Source: Paraescarpia echinospica
Taxonomy: Eukaryota; Annelida; Polychaeta; Sabellida; Siboglinidae
DNA length: 64,000 nucleotides
Assembly (NCBI GenBank): GCA_020002185.1
Contig: CM034543.1
Location: 30,140,439-30,204,438 of the forward strand
Direction of reading: 5' to 3'
Shown here piece by piece: positions 1 through 9,775 of this stretch. The position numbers and the translations under genes were made by a program. The notes beneath the pieces were generated by a model. It worked only from the letters and a program-made list of their open reading frames with translations. It searched no databases and was not told the DNA's origin. Positions within the stretch are counted from its first letter, which is position 1. Each line of letters opens with the position of its first letter.

Positions 1-22
1 NNNNNNNNNNNNNNNNNNNNNN
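1..22. other. Assembly gap at window edge
   Basis: The first 22 positions are N. The minisatellite that follows starts directly at the gap, so the repeat array and the transposon it belongs to continue to the left. Confidence 0.99.
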
Positions 23-1010
23 GCTCTCTGCTGTCGCTCTCTTCTACAGCACTACTCCTGTCTCCACTGTCACTGGTGTCACTCTCTTCTACAGCACTAC
101 TACTGTCTTCACTGTCACTGCTGTCGCTCTCTTCTACAGCACTACTACTGTCTTCACTGTCACTGGTGTCACTCTCTTCTACAACACTACTACTGTCTGC
201 ACTGTCACTGCTGTCGCTCTATTCTACAGCATTACTACTGTCTTCACTGTCATTGCTGTCGCTCTCTTCTACAGCACTACTACTGTCTTCACTGTCTCTG
301 CTATCACTCTCTTCTACAGCACCACTACAACTGTCTTCACAGTCACCGCTGTCACTCTGTTCTACAGCACTACTACTGTCTTTACTGCCACTGCTGTCGC
401 TCTCTTCTACAGCACTACTACTGTCTTCACTGTCACTCTCTTCTACAGCACCACTACTACTGTCTTCACAGTAACCGCTGTCACTCTGTTCTACAGCACT
501 ACTACTGTCTTCACAGTCACCGCTGTCACTCTGTTTTACAGCACTACTCCTGTCTTCACTGTCACTGCTGTCGCTCTCTTCTACAGCACTACTCCTGTCT
601 CCATTGTCACTGCTGTCACTCTCTTCTACAGCACTACTCCTGTCTTCACTGTCACTGTTGTCACTCTCTTCTACAGCACTACTCCTGTCTCCACTGTCAC
701 TGCTGTCGCTCTCTTCTACAGCACTACTCCTTTCTCCACTGTCACTGCTGTCACTCTCTTCTACAGCACTACTCCTGTCTTCACTGTCACTGCTGTCACT
801 CTCTTCTACTGCACTACTTCTTTCTCCACTGTCACTGCTGTCACTCTCTTCTACAGCACTACTCCTTTCTCCACTGCACTGCTGTCACTCTCTTCTACAG
901 CACTACTCCTTTCTCCACTGTCACTGCTGTCACTCTCTTCTACAGCACTACTACTGTCATCACTGTCACTGCTGTCGCTCTCTTCTACAGCACTACTCCT
1001 GTCTTCCTCT
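23..1010 (-). repeat. 45-bp minisatellite encoding an acidic 15-residue repeat
   Basis: About 22 imperfect copies of a 45-bp unit are visible; some are shorter and at least one carries a single-base deletion (near 873). Because the unit is a multiple of three, every frame can stay open. Read on the - strand it gives SAVEESDSSDSEDRS-like repeats, which join in frame to the N-terminus of the piggyBac-like protein at 1105. The long Leu/Ser reading frames on the + strand are antisense shadows. I infer a coding minisatellite within a transposase N-terminus. Confidence 0.9.
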
Positions 1011-1105
1011 GAATCAGCTGCATTATCAGCATTCCATTGTTCAAGCAATGTCAATGCTTGTTCAGCGGAATAACGTCGGTGACTTTCTCTACTGGGCGCC
1101 GCCAT
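851..1105 (-). pseudogene. N-terminal fragment of a piggyBac-like transposase
   Basis: The start is the ATG at 1105 (MAAPSRESHRRYSAEQALTL...). A basic stretch followed by a YSAEQAL helix and then an Asp/Glu/Ser-rich run resembles the N-termini of piggyBac-type transposases (PGBD families), where a short helix precedes an acidic low-complexity segment. From about residue 32 the acidic part has expanded into the 15-residue repeat array. A one-base deletion in the repeat near 873 shifts the frame and the reading ends at 851. The DDD catalytic domain would lie left of the window and cannot be seen. The TTAA-bounded palindromic end at 1377 supports the call. The family assignment rests on this short N-terminus and the end structure, so it is moderate. 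Confidence 0.55.
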
Positions 1106-1297
1106 TTTTGTTAGTGCCTACTAGGTTACTGATGACATGTCTCAAGTAAACAGGTTAATGAATGAAAAACTATTTGGCCAATAGTAACGTTTCGTGGCGA
1201 AGTTTGTTTGAATGATGTGACATGCTATTTTAATGGCTAATATTTCTAGTACTACCGTATTGTGTTTAATATAAACCAATTTTCACGACCATCTTGA

Positions 1298-1380
1298 CCA
1301 AGTCGCTGTGAGCGGCTTGCCGTACGAACATGCATGTAATCCCAGCCGCTCTCAGCGGCTCGCTGTAGTGAAAGAGTTAA
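1298..1380 (-). mobile_element. piggyBac-like transposon terminus with TTAA target
   Basis: Read on the - strand, TTAA (1377-1380) is followed by CTCTTTCACTACAGCGAGCC. Just inside lies a perfect palindrome, AGCCGCT-CTC-AGCGGCT (1344-1360), and a second imperfect one of the same theme (1299-1318). The ORF at 1105 reads away from this end. A TTAA target and subterminal repeats are hallmarks of piggyBac elements. The opposite end is outside the window. Confidence 0.6.
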
Positions 1381-1725
1381 ATGATATTTAATATCACTGC
1401 AACAACAACATAGCATTCTTTGTAATGGTATAATGTTTTCAGATCAATTTTCAAGGGTATTCCTTTAGGTAAACCATTCCTTTATTTCACAAACTTATCA
1501 TCCGTAATTTAGTGACAATACATGCTGTGCATTAACGTCACCCAAACAAGTCTAGTTCCTTGGCTCATGTCTGCTAAGCAATACAAAAATAAATTACAAT
1601 TCCAAATAACTTTCTAAAATCAATTCCAATTCTGGAATTCGAATTGGGGCTCAATTCCGGATGCAGAATAGAATTGGTCCCATGCCTATATCAGGAAAAA
1701 AAATTACATCACTGTTTAAGTAATT
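1381..1725. other. Spacer, nothing recognised
   Basis: AT-rich DNA between two TTAA-type transposons. It includes a local repeat of AATTCCAATT/GAATTGG words (1620-1680). No coding or RNA feature was seen. Confidence 0.6.
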
Positions 1726-1729
1726 TTAA

Positions 1730-1813
1730 AGGAAAACAAAAGGCAAAGTTTTGGTGTTAAGTATCTAGAAGAGTTAATACAAACTAACCATTTCCAACTA
1801 CAATCAAATTTTT
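1730..1813 (+). repeat. Left terminal inverted repeat
   Basis: Pairs with 7490-7572 in inverted orientation. The outermost 32 bases differ at one position, and the inner part carries scattered substitutions and one indel. TTAA lies immediately outside. Confidence 0.85.
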
Positions 1814-1982
1814 AACGTGAGCGGTTTACCAGGAAAATATTTTTGAACACACAATGTTAGAAGAAAATGACGTCACACTGTCTGTCACTCACTTTGTAAA
1901 TTTTCAGCGTACTATTTGTCCACAACTCCGTAAGTTTACCAATTAAACTACATGCGCATGCGCTGTGACTTACGTAAATAAG

Positions 1983-4424
1983 ATGGCGTGTCGATACGGG
2001 TTTTCCGATTCTAACGACGAAAACCAAATGGATTGAGAAGCAGCTGGTTACCGGCTTGAACCACAAAGACAACGGTCTATGTTGGAAGATAGGCCAGAGG
2101 CGCGTGCCGGTGAGCACGAAAAGGAAGACTCACGGGCAGTGGAAATGTCAAGGCGCATAACATGCTGAGATGAAATTGACTGGTGTCGCTGTGGAAAGTG
2201 CCGTAGCAATCTACTTGTTCACGAACAACAAGAGTATGTCTGCTGCCAGGAGGCGGTTGCGACTCGACAGCACGCCGAGCCTATTGGTGAAGGTAATTAT
2301 TAATGTGTCTGGTTTATAGTTAATATAACTGATGAGCCTAAGTTCCGGGCTGCGTATAAACAGCGAGAAATGATCATTCGGGCCAGGATGCGAGCGGCCG
2401 GGACACCCCGCCTCGGGGACACGTCACTTGTCTTACACTTGGTTGACTTTAGACTTAGTAAGATCTCACTCTCAGTGCCACTGGACTCAGTGTTTGACGT
2501 ATCCATTTTCGAATACCACCCAAGGCTGTACGCTCACTTTTTAAACGAAATGTAGTTGAATGGTTCCATGATTCATATGAACCAAAATTGTCCAGGACAG
2601 AGGCAGAGCTATGATAGACAATAAACAGGAATTAACTCCCCTTTTGTTCTATCCCCCGTCGACACTCTTCACATTCGCAGTAATGGCTATGCATGTATGA
2701 GCAATATGTGGCAGTACTACTTTTTAAACAAATGGCAGGTAGATAGGATTATTTTAAACGTTATTCATTCTGCAATTTTTCTGCCCAAAGTTTACAATGG
2801 GTCTTATAAATAAAATTATTTATTGAACTCTTTTTAGCCAGAGCCCCCATTTGTTTTGGTAACAAAGAAAATTACCACCATTTTGTGCAAATATTGACAC
2901 ATTTCAAAACGGCCTTCCTTAATCTGCTTGATATTTCTATGGACCCAGGTATAATATTGGGCTGAATACAGTTAGAGGATAGTAATGCATTCTTTGTGAA
3001 ATTTGTTCAGAATAATAATCCATGTTTGCTTATCATTCGTGTAATTTTTTTATTTAAATGCTTAATTCTTTGTTACAGGCGGACTGCTGGGCATTACAAA
3101 CAGCAAGGGATTTAGAATTCTTTGTTTGGATCAGGTGGTGCTGCAGAATGTACTAGTTGCCATGAACCATATACAGTTAGATGACTGGGAACTATACCGT
3201 TCAACAAACAAGTACGTATATATATGCATGCGTTGTTACGAGACCAGTGAAATGTGTTGTTAAATATTTATTGAAATGTATTAATAATGAACACAATACA
3301 ACATCATAGTAGCACTAGCAATACAAATATATATATATAGATAATTTCGTCAGCAATCTCATACCCGATGCCCAAATTATTAGCAATCTTCCAAGGAAAT
3401 TACTTAGTGGACTTACCATACGTCATCTACCATCCACATACTAAACAAATTCACATCATTGAACTGACTACCATTTGAAACTAACATCAAGAAAGATCAT
3501 GTATTCAAAACTAACAAGTATCCCACACTAATCCATGATGTAAACAATAACGGAATAAAATCAGAATTAACATACATTGAAATAGGTTGCAGAGGCTATG
3601 TATCTGAACCAAACAAAACTAAGACTGACAACCTCCTTAAAATCTCTTGACATAAAACCACCAACAAAACAAATAAAACAACTAATTCTATCGTATCCTT
3701 GTATAAACTAGCCCTGCTAACTCCATTCACCCTTTCTAAATGTAAAGACGAACCACAATGGTTTGACCCAAGACTAATTGAAATATGATGACAATAATTA
3801 TAAAATTCCCCTCAACAGCAAATAATCCTATACATAAATGTGTTCATTTTCAGTGTGGCTTACTTTAACCGTTAGTCATTATTTACCATAGCCTGCTACA
3901 ATATACTACTGTACATAGCTATTTACTGTATTCACACAGGTACTTGGGTTATCATTTCACACTTTATTGTATTCTATGAATTATGTATGAATAAAGTAAT
4001 ACTCTCTCATTACAGAACAAATTATAGTGGTTCCACTTATATTATTATATATAAGTTATCATAACTTGTAGATACAATGCTTGAGGAACCATCATAATTT
4101 GTTATGTAGTGCAACATTATCAATATTTGCCTCATTCCAGATGAACACATGTTTAATGGTAAACAATTTATATAAAGGAACAGTGTCATTAATGAACCAA
4201 TTTTTATATGTAACTTATTTACAATGTCAGACGTTTATTTGAGCGTAATTTATTTCAGGTCTCTGAGGTGGGCTGCATACAGACAGTTTACCTGGTGGAT
4301 CCGTGGCAAGCTGGGCCGAAGGGTACGGAGAGTTCTACCAGCATGTACCAGCCATGAAATAAAGTCAAGGTTCCCTGCCCCCAATGGGGAACATGAGGGA
4401 TACCATTCTGGACTTGAAAACTAA
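1983..4424 (+). pseudogene. P2X7 C-terminal (ballast)-like zinc-domain gene, three exons, two in-frame TGA codons
   Basis: Exons 1983-2292, 3079-3211 and 4259-4424 join with matching phases (1, 2) at GT/AG boundaries and end in a stop at 4422-4424, giving about 200 codons. Exon 1 starts MACRYGFSDSNDENQMD, then carries GYRLEP, WCRCGKC and CCQE. Exon 2 carries GITNSKGF...CLD. Exon 3 carries AYRQFTWWIRGKLGRRVRRV...LPACTSHEIKSRFP. Order and spacing match the cytoplasmic Cys-rich domain of vertebrate P2X7 (WCQCG...CC...CIT...YR...LPSC..RIRKEFP), which also occurs alone in many invertebrate proteins. There is no channel domain. TGA codons interrupt exon 1 at 2034-2036 and 2166-2168, and the Cys of the CIT motif is Gly, so this copy is probably dead. 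It lies inside a TTAA-flanked transposon, so it looks like transposon cargo. Confidence 0.85.
3400..3800 (+). mobile_element. Non-LTR retroelement 3' fragment in the P2X7-like gene intron
   Basis: The translation contains PFETNIKKDHVFKTNKYPTL and, after it, ELTYIEIGCRGYVSEPNKTK, a block I recognise from the C-terminal part of LINE reverse transcriptases in invertebrates. It has several stops and no intact catalytic region, and it sits between exons 2 and 3 of the ballast-domain gene. The family is not determined. Confidence 0.4.
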
Positions 4425-4476
4425 ACTAGACAATGTACATGTGACCTATGACGCTGTAGGTGGGTGGTGGCAGTAT

Positions 4477-4575
4477 TTACTGTTTCTTCACAAATCGACT
4501 GACTCTTGCTGCCAGCAGATCCTCCTTCTCTGGTTTTGGCACATCTGCCCCAGTGACTGATCGGTTGCAATGTGA
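4477..4575 (-). pseudogene. Possible C-terminal coding block of the transposase
   Basis: Read on the - strand, an open block gives ADVPKPEKEDLLAARVSRFV, followed by KKQ and TAA (4477-4479). The P.PEK...L.ARVSRF pattern resembles the tails of invertebrate transposase-like proteins related to the exon at 5734-5896. No clear splice acceptor was established, so the link is an inference. Confidence 0.25.
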
Positions 4576-5733
4576 TATTTCTTATAAACACATATGTCAC
4601 TCGATCCATGAGCATTGGTAGGTGGGTACGTGGGTTCACCTGACGCGGTCTGTTACGCAGCACCCGTTGCTTGCGTCTTTTGGACAGGTTTGTCTGGGCT
4701 GGGACGTGGTCGGTAGTTCACACCAGAGCAAACAGCATCAATCTAGCTTTCATTCCTACAGTGAAGAATAGTGCATGCAGTATTCTAATAAAATGTCTGC
4801 AAACAACTGTTATAACACACCAACCTATATGTCGTTAGTAAGCTGCTGTTATTTACCTTATGACTAGCATTCAGTGAACTTTAAAATGTTTTTCCTGTGT
4901 AAAGTGTTGGTTATTTTTAGTAACAATACAATGGCCAATCATGGTAACCATACTGGTACATTAGTAAAATGATACTGATCCTTACAAATAAGGCATTCCA
5001 TCATCACATTTCTTCGCAAATGTATTATAACTCTTAATTTTTTATCTACTGTATATACAGTCACTGTATTTTGATATCATGTTTTGATTTTATATTTCTT
5101 TGATAAAATTGGTGATAATGACACAAGTGCTCTAATTTATTTCATTACAGACAATTGCATTCTGAAATGTAATTATTACATGGAGATGTAATTGATTACA
5201 CTCAAGTAACTGTACTCATAAATGCACACAGCAACTGATTACAAGGAGTAGGTAGATATAGAATGGGCACTATCCATATGTGGAGTATTCGCCCCTTCAC
5301 ATCCGAGTAACTGAACTACTGAAAAGTTGGTCATCAGGAACTTTGACTACGTAACATTTTTGGTCCCATACATAAGTCGGTGGTCCACATATTAACACAT
5401 AACATGTAAACAACATTTACATTATAAGTTTTGGAAGTCTGAATAAACACATTTACTGATAAGGTAGTAGTCATGCTGGCTGGTACTTTTGAATAGCCTG
5501 AAGAAAAAAACGAGTTGGATGCCTATGAAATGCAGTAATTTCGAAAACTGATTATAATGTTAGTTATGCATAGGAGTTGATTTAGTGTATTTGTGACTCA
5601 AGTCGATGACTGGAATTCACCTTACAGCAATAATCACTACTTGGATCTTGGTCCTTACTCATCATCTACTGATTGAAAATCTAATATTTGGACATGCCTC
5701 AGGTATAAAATGAATACTTATCAAGTTTGGTAC

Positions 5734-5896
5734 CAGCAACTGTGCGTCACCATTGCATGTTGCACAACACCACCACAGATAGTTTGATACATTCTGTATC
5801 CAAAGAAGGAGATCCTTGCATCCCTTGCCTCGGGCCTTCGCAGTAAACTTGCGGTTGATGCCTTTCCCCATGTGCCACATCATGTTGGTGATCGAG
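5734..5896 (-). pseudogene. Transposase-like exon (WHMGKGI...WIQNVSNYLWW family)
   Basis: A - strand exon follows a good acceptor (TTTTGCATTTCAG) and reads SITNMMWHMGKGINRKF, KGCKDLLLWIQNVSNYLWW and CCATCNGDAQLL before a GT at 5733. This pattern (WH.AKG...K..W..S..NH.WW....C.GN) recurs in a large multicopy invertebrate protein family that I associate with TTAA-target DNA transposases of Kolobok type. The flanking inverted repeats support that. The expected Asp before WH is Met in this copy (MMWH), so if it is the catalytic residue, this copy is inactive. Other exons of the gene were not securely found. Confidence 0.5.
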
Positions 5897-7489
5897 CTGA
5901 AATGCAAAATTATTTATATGTTTGATCCAAATTCAAGATATTTTCACAACAGCTGTTACCTGTTTTTGCTATTAGTGTGGAAATAACAAGTTAGTGAAGA
6001 TGTGTGCAAATTGTATGTCATTAAAGATACTTCAACAATATATGATTATTGAGTGATGCCAGTATTTTATAATATATTAATACAAACATGGTGTATCTGG
6101 TGAGCTCATTGATAACTACGAGTATATTTGGATCACATAATTACTCCCAGAGATATCCTTCTTCCAAATGCAGAATTGTTTTTTTTTTTAAAGAAAATCG
6201 CCATCAAATAAGGCATAACGAATAAAAATTACTTGATATTGACACCCTTATTCCATGAATAAGAGTGGTTTAAAGGTATGTAATAGTTGTAAAATGATAT
6301 CTATTCATAGTAAACATAATAAGCTATCATAATTTGGATTAAAAAACATTTTAGTATTTTTTTAAATAAAAAAACACTCCTGGGTTGTATCCCCCTAACT
6401 CAAATTGAGTAACATTATGTAATTTTACTAAATACAAATGAACATATTTTAAACGTTTTACAATAGAGTATATAGTGATATTCTTCGTCACATAAAGAGT
6501 AGTCGCACATAATTATATAACATCATGACATAAATAATAGGCCAAACATTTTGATATATGACAATGTCTAATGCAATATGAATGGATAAGATACCTATTC
6601 ACCAGAACGTATTTACAAGTTTTTGTTCATTTAACACAAAATACAGTAAGTTTTGCAATGTTATTATAAACGACAATTATTCCAGCCCAGGTTAATCCGT
6701 TACTGTAATATCGCTCACCTGACTTGATTGCCGTTAACTTTGCCATTCAGCTTTCTTTTAAAGACTAAACTCCATTGTGCAATGTAGTTCATTCTGCTCC
6801 TTTTCTAGCTTGCCTCCAGCATATTTTACAACATCTCAAATGACACAAGATTATAATTGGATACTGAGTACGTTGTAGTACTAACCTTCTTGCGATCTTA
6901 TTTCTCAGCGCGTTTGACCGAAAATATGCGTCGCTTCGACGGCGGAGGTGCGTCAACTAAATATCGTCGGCACTGCTCCAGGCTTCAAAAATCGATGTTG
7001 ATGACATTTTGTCGCATCTTGTCCCATTAACTGAAGATAAACATCTACGTCAAAGCACGTATCTTCAAAATGAGCCGAACAAAGTGTATTATATTTCGAG
7101 GGCTTCCAAGGCAGTTCCAACCAACCCGACCGCAGTTATGAATCCACGGTTTCACCTCTGGTCGATTCAACGGGAAATCATCTCATTATCCTTTGTTGTA
7201 CTGTTGTTACAACCTTATGCAGAACAGTATGGCACATTGCAAGTCACGTTTTCATTGCAAGCCGAACTTATACTAATAAAACGAACCGCTTGCCATAAAG
7301 AGTATTGACAACTGAACCAACTACGCGAACTCTAGACAGAGTGACATACACAGCAAAATTAATGCTGCTCGTTTATTTATTCGGCCAAATCAACGCGTCA
7401 TCAGTAAGATGACAGTCTTCATGTTATCGCAGATTTCGTTAAAATCTTCCACTTTAAGACTACATTTTGAGTCAAGAAACACTCAACTG

Positions 7490-7572
7490 AAAATTTTGAT
7501 TGTAGATCCAAATTGTTAGTTTGTGTTAACTCTTTAGGTTCTTAACACCAAAACGTTGCCTTTTGTTTTCCT
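7490..7572 (-). repeat. Right terminal inverted repeat
   Basis: Inverted partner of 1730-1813. It ends in ...GTTTTCCT directly against TTAA (7573-7576). Confidence 0.85.
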
Positions 7573-7576
7573 TTAA

Positions 7577-8395
7577 ACAGTCTTAACGGTGCCTCCTCTC
7601 TTAAATTGTTGCTTATTTCATTTCAAACTCATTTTGAAAAAAGCAGTTCTATCAAGTGTCCACTAACTAGTATCTACTGTAGTTTTGATAAAACCAAACA
7701 AACAATTAACTTAACTATTTAATTATGCATGCAGAACCAGTTCAAGTGATTATAAAACTGGAATATACCTGTTAATGTTGTTTTTGTGTTGACGTTGTCG
7801 ACTCTAAAAACTGGATTCGAGATGGGCTAACCAAGCTGAGGAAGCAGTTTTAGTGGTGTCCAATTTAAATTACAAAGCCCAGGGATTACACATTGAATGA
7901 GGTCATAAATGTAAGAAAATACAATGTTGCTGCTGGAAGCTTCGTTGTCATTGGTTTCGAGCTGTACAAGACACTCAGACTCGGTCTCAGGGCATCACAA
8001 ATGTCATGGCAGCGCTTTCAAGGAACAATTACCCTGACAACACTGGCTGGAATATTATATTACTGATAACCATTCTGTTTTATTTCGCCCGGGTTTGAAC
8101 TTAAGTGGCATGCAGTAATAGGCGCCTACTCTTACAACTTCTGTCACAGTGAGTCACAGCTGAATCTGGGTCATCTTGATTGACAGTGGGACACTAAACA
8201 CCGGGCTAACTGCTTTCTGCCAATGTTCCAGCTTGGGCTACGGGATACGACCTACACCGGCTGGTACTAGGTGTCAGTCCTGTCACTGTGGGCTTGTGGT
8301 GTAGCTCGTTACTGTTGTGTCTTCAAGCCTACCTACATCGTTGAACGTCTTCGAAAATGTGGACTCTATTACACCATAAACGTACACTCAAAACG
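7577..8395. other. Intergenic DNA, nothing recognised
   Basis: No coding region, RNA or repeat structure could be recognised. Short open frames here have no protein-like features. Confidence 0.5.
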
Positions 8396-9775
8396 TTTCG
8401 AACTACAGACCAGTGAGTTTAACGTCAGTGATTTGCAAATTATTAGAAAGACTAATTAATGATCACATGGTAGATTTTCTTATTAAACATAACTTATTAA
8501 ACCCATCTCAACATGCATGTGATTCTAATAGCGAGGTCTTGCTTAACAAATATGTTACGATATCACTAATTAAGTGGGTGGACGAGGGATCACTAGTAGA
8601 TATCATCTACTTAGATTTTCAAAAAGCTTTCGACAAAGTGCCACATCAGAGATTACTGCTTAAACTAAAGGCCCATGGCATAGGAAATGGTTTAATCAAC
8701 TGGATAGAAAAATGGCTAATTGACAGAAGACAACGGGTAGTAGTTGATGGGGAGGCTTCAAACTGGAAATCAGTTTTGAGTGGGGTACCACAGGGATCAG
8801 TAATGGGACCTATATTATTCTTAATATATATCAACGATTTGGACGATGATATAACAAGCAAGGTGTTGAAATTTGCGGATGATACACAATTTTTTAGAAG
8901 GATTAAATGTGACGAAGATAAACAGCATTTGCAAGATGATCTTGACAGGTTGACAAAATGCTCTGAAAAATGGCAAATGTTATTCAATTTTGGGAAATGT
9001 AAATGCCTCCACACAGGACATGGGAATGAAGATGTACACTATACAAAGGGAGGTTCTGTACTAAGAACTATTGTAAAAGAAAAGGACTTACGGTTAACCA
9101 TTAGTGCTGATATGAAGGTTTCAGAGCAGTGCGGTATTGCCGCTTCAAAGGGAAATCAAATCCTTCGATTAATTAGACGATACATAACGTATAAGGAAAA
9201 GGAGCTAATAATACCGCTGTACAAAACTATAGTTAGGCCTCATTTAGAATATTGTATTCTAGCGTGGAGGCCATATCGCAGGAAGGACGTAGATATGCTA
9301 GAAAGAGTACGAAGGAGAGCAACTAAAATTATACCAAAACTGAGGGATCTTACTTCCGAAATACACCTAAAAATGTGGTTTCACAACACCAGAGTCCAGG
9401 AGATTGAGAGGAGATCAGATATAAGTGTTTAAAATATTGAATGGTTATGAAAATATTGATAGAAATATGTTTTTCTCAGTTAAGAAAGATAGAAGGACCA
9501 GAGGACATGAAGTTACATTAGTAAAGGAATAGTGTAGATTAGATATAAGAAAGTTCTCATTCTCACAAAGGACTGTAAATGATTGGAACAGATTACCTCC
9601 TAATTGTTTTGGTGCTAGCAGCGAGAATATGTTTAAAAATAAAATAATACCTTAAAAGGACGGAATACACGTATATAAAAAGTGGTGGACTCTCGATAAG
9701 CCAAAGGGCTTCCTTGTCCACCTGCCATTTAGATTTAATTTTCTGGATGGCAATCTTGTTAAATCTTGTTTTCAT
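8396..9775 (+). mobile_element. 5'-truncated CR1-like LINE (reverse transcriptase fragment)
   Basis: The copy starts abruptly inside the fingers domain (NYRPVSLTSVICKLLERL). It continues through YLDFQKAFDKVPH (first catalytic Asp), GVPQGSVMGPILFLIYIND and the catalytic FADDT, then the thumb (RPHLEYCI.AWRPY). The main frame runs 8413-9432; a frameshift after it breaks the C-terminus, which resumes as IDRNMFF...RKFSFSQRTVN. The 3' end carries the short repeat AAATCTTGTT, shared with the related copy ending near 20340. The same family recurs at 20340, 30711 and 45711. FADDT is intact, but the copy lacks endonuclease and ORF1. Confidence 0.9.

Larger units (their letters stand above)
1730..7572. 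mobile_element. TTAA-flanked (Kolobok-like) DNA transposon carrying a P2X7 C-domain gene
   Basis: The two ends are inverted copies: both begin AGGAAAACAAAAGGCAA, and the first 32 bases match at 31 positions. Similarity continues, at roughly 85 percent by eye, for about 85 bp (1730-1813 against 7490-7572). Both ends are bounded by TTAA (1726-1729 and 7573-7576). Inside are a three-exon + strand gene for a P2X7 C-terminal-like domain (1983-4424) and a - strand transposase-like exon (5734-5896). TTAA duplication is typical of the piggyBac and Kolobok superfamilies; the interior exon does not look like piggyBac, so Kolobok or a relative is my inference. Stops, missing exons and LINE debris suggest an old, non-autonomous copy. 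Confidence 0.7.

Noticed and set aside
76..1149. Long + strand Leu/Ser-rich reading frames
   Set aside because: They are antisense readings of the 45-bp minisatellite; the acidic - strand reading joins a plausible protein N-terminus.
2034..2168. Selenocysteine at the two TGA codons
   Set aside because: No SECIS-like element was recognised, neither codon aligns with a conserved Cys, and the gene sits in a decaying transposon.
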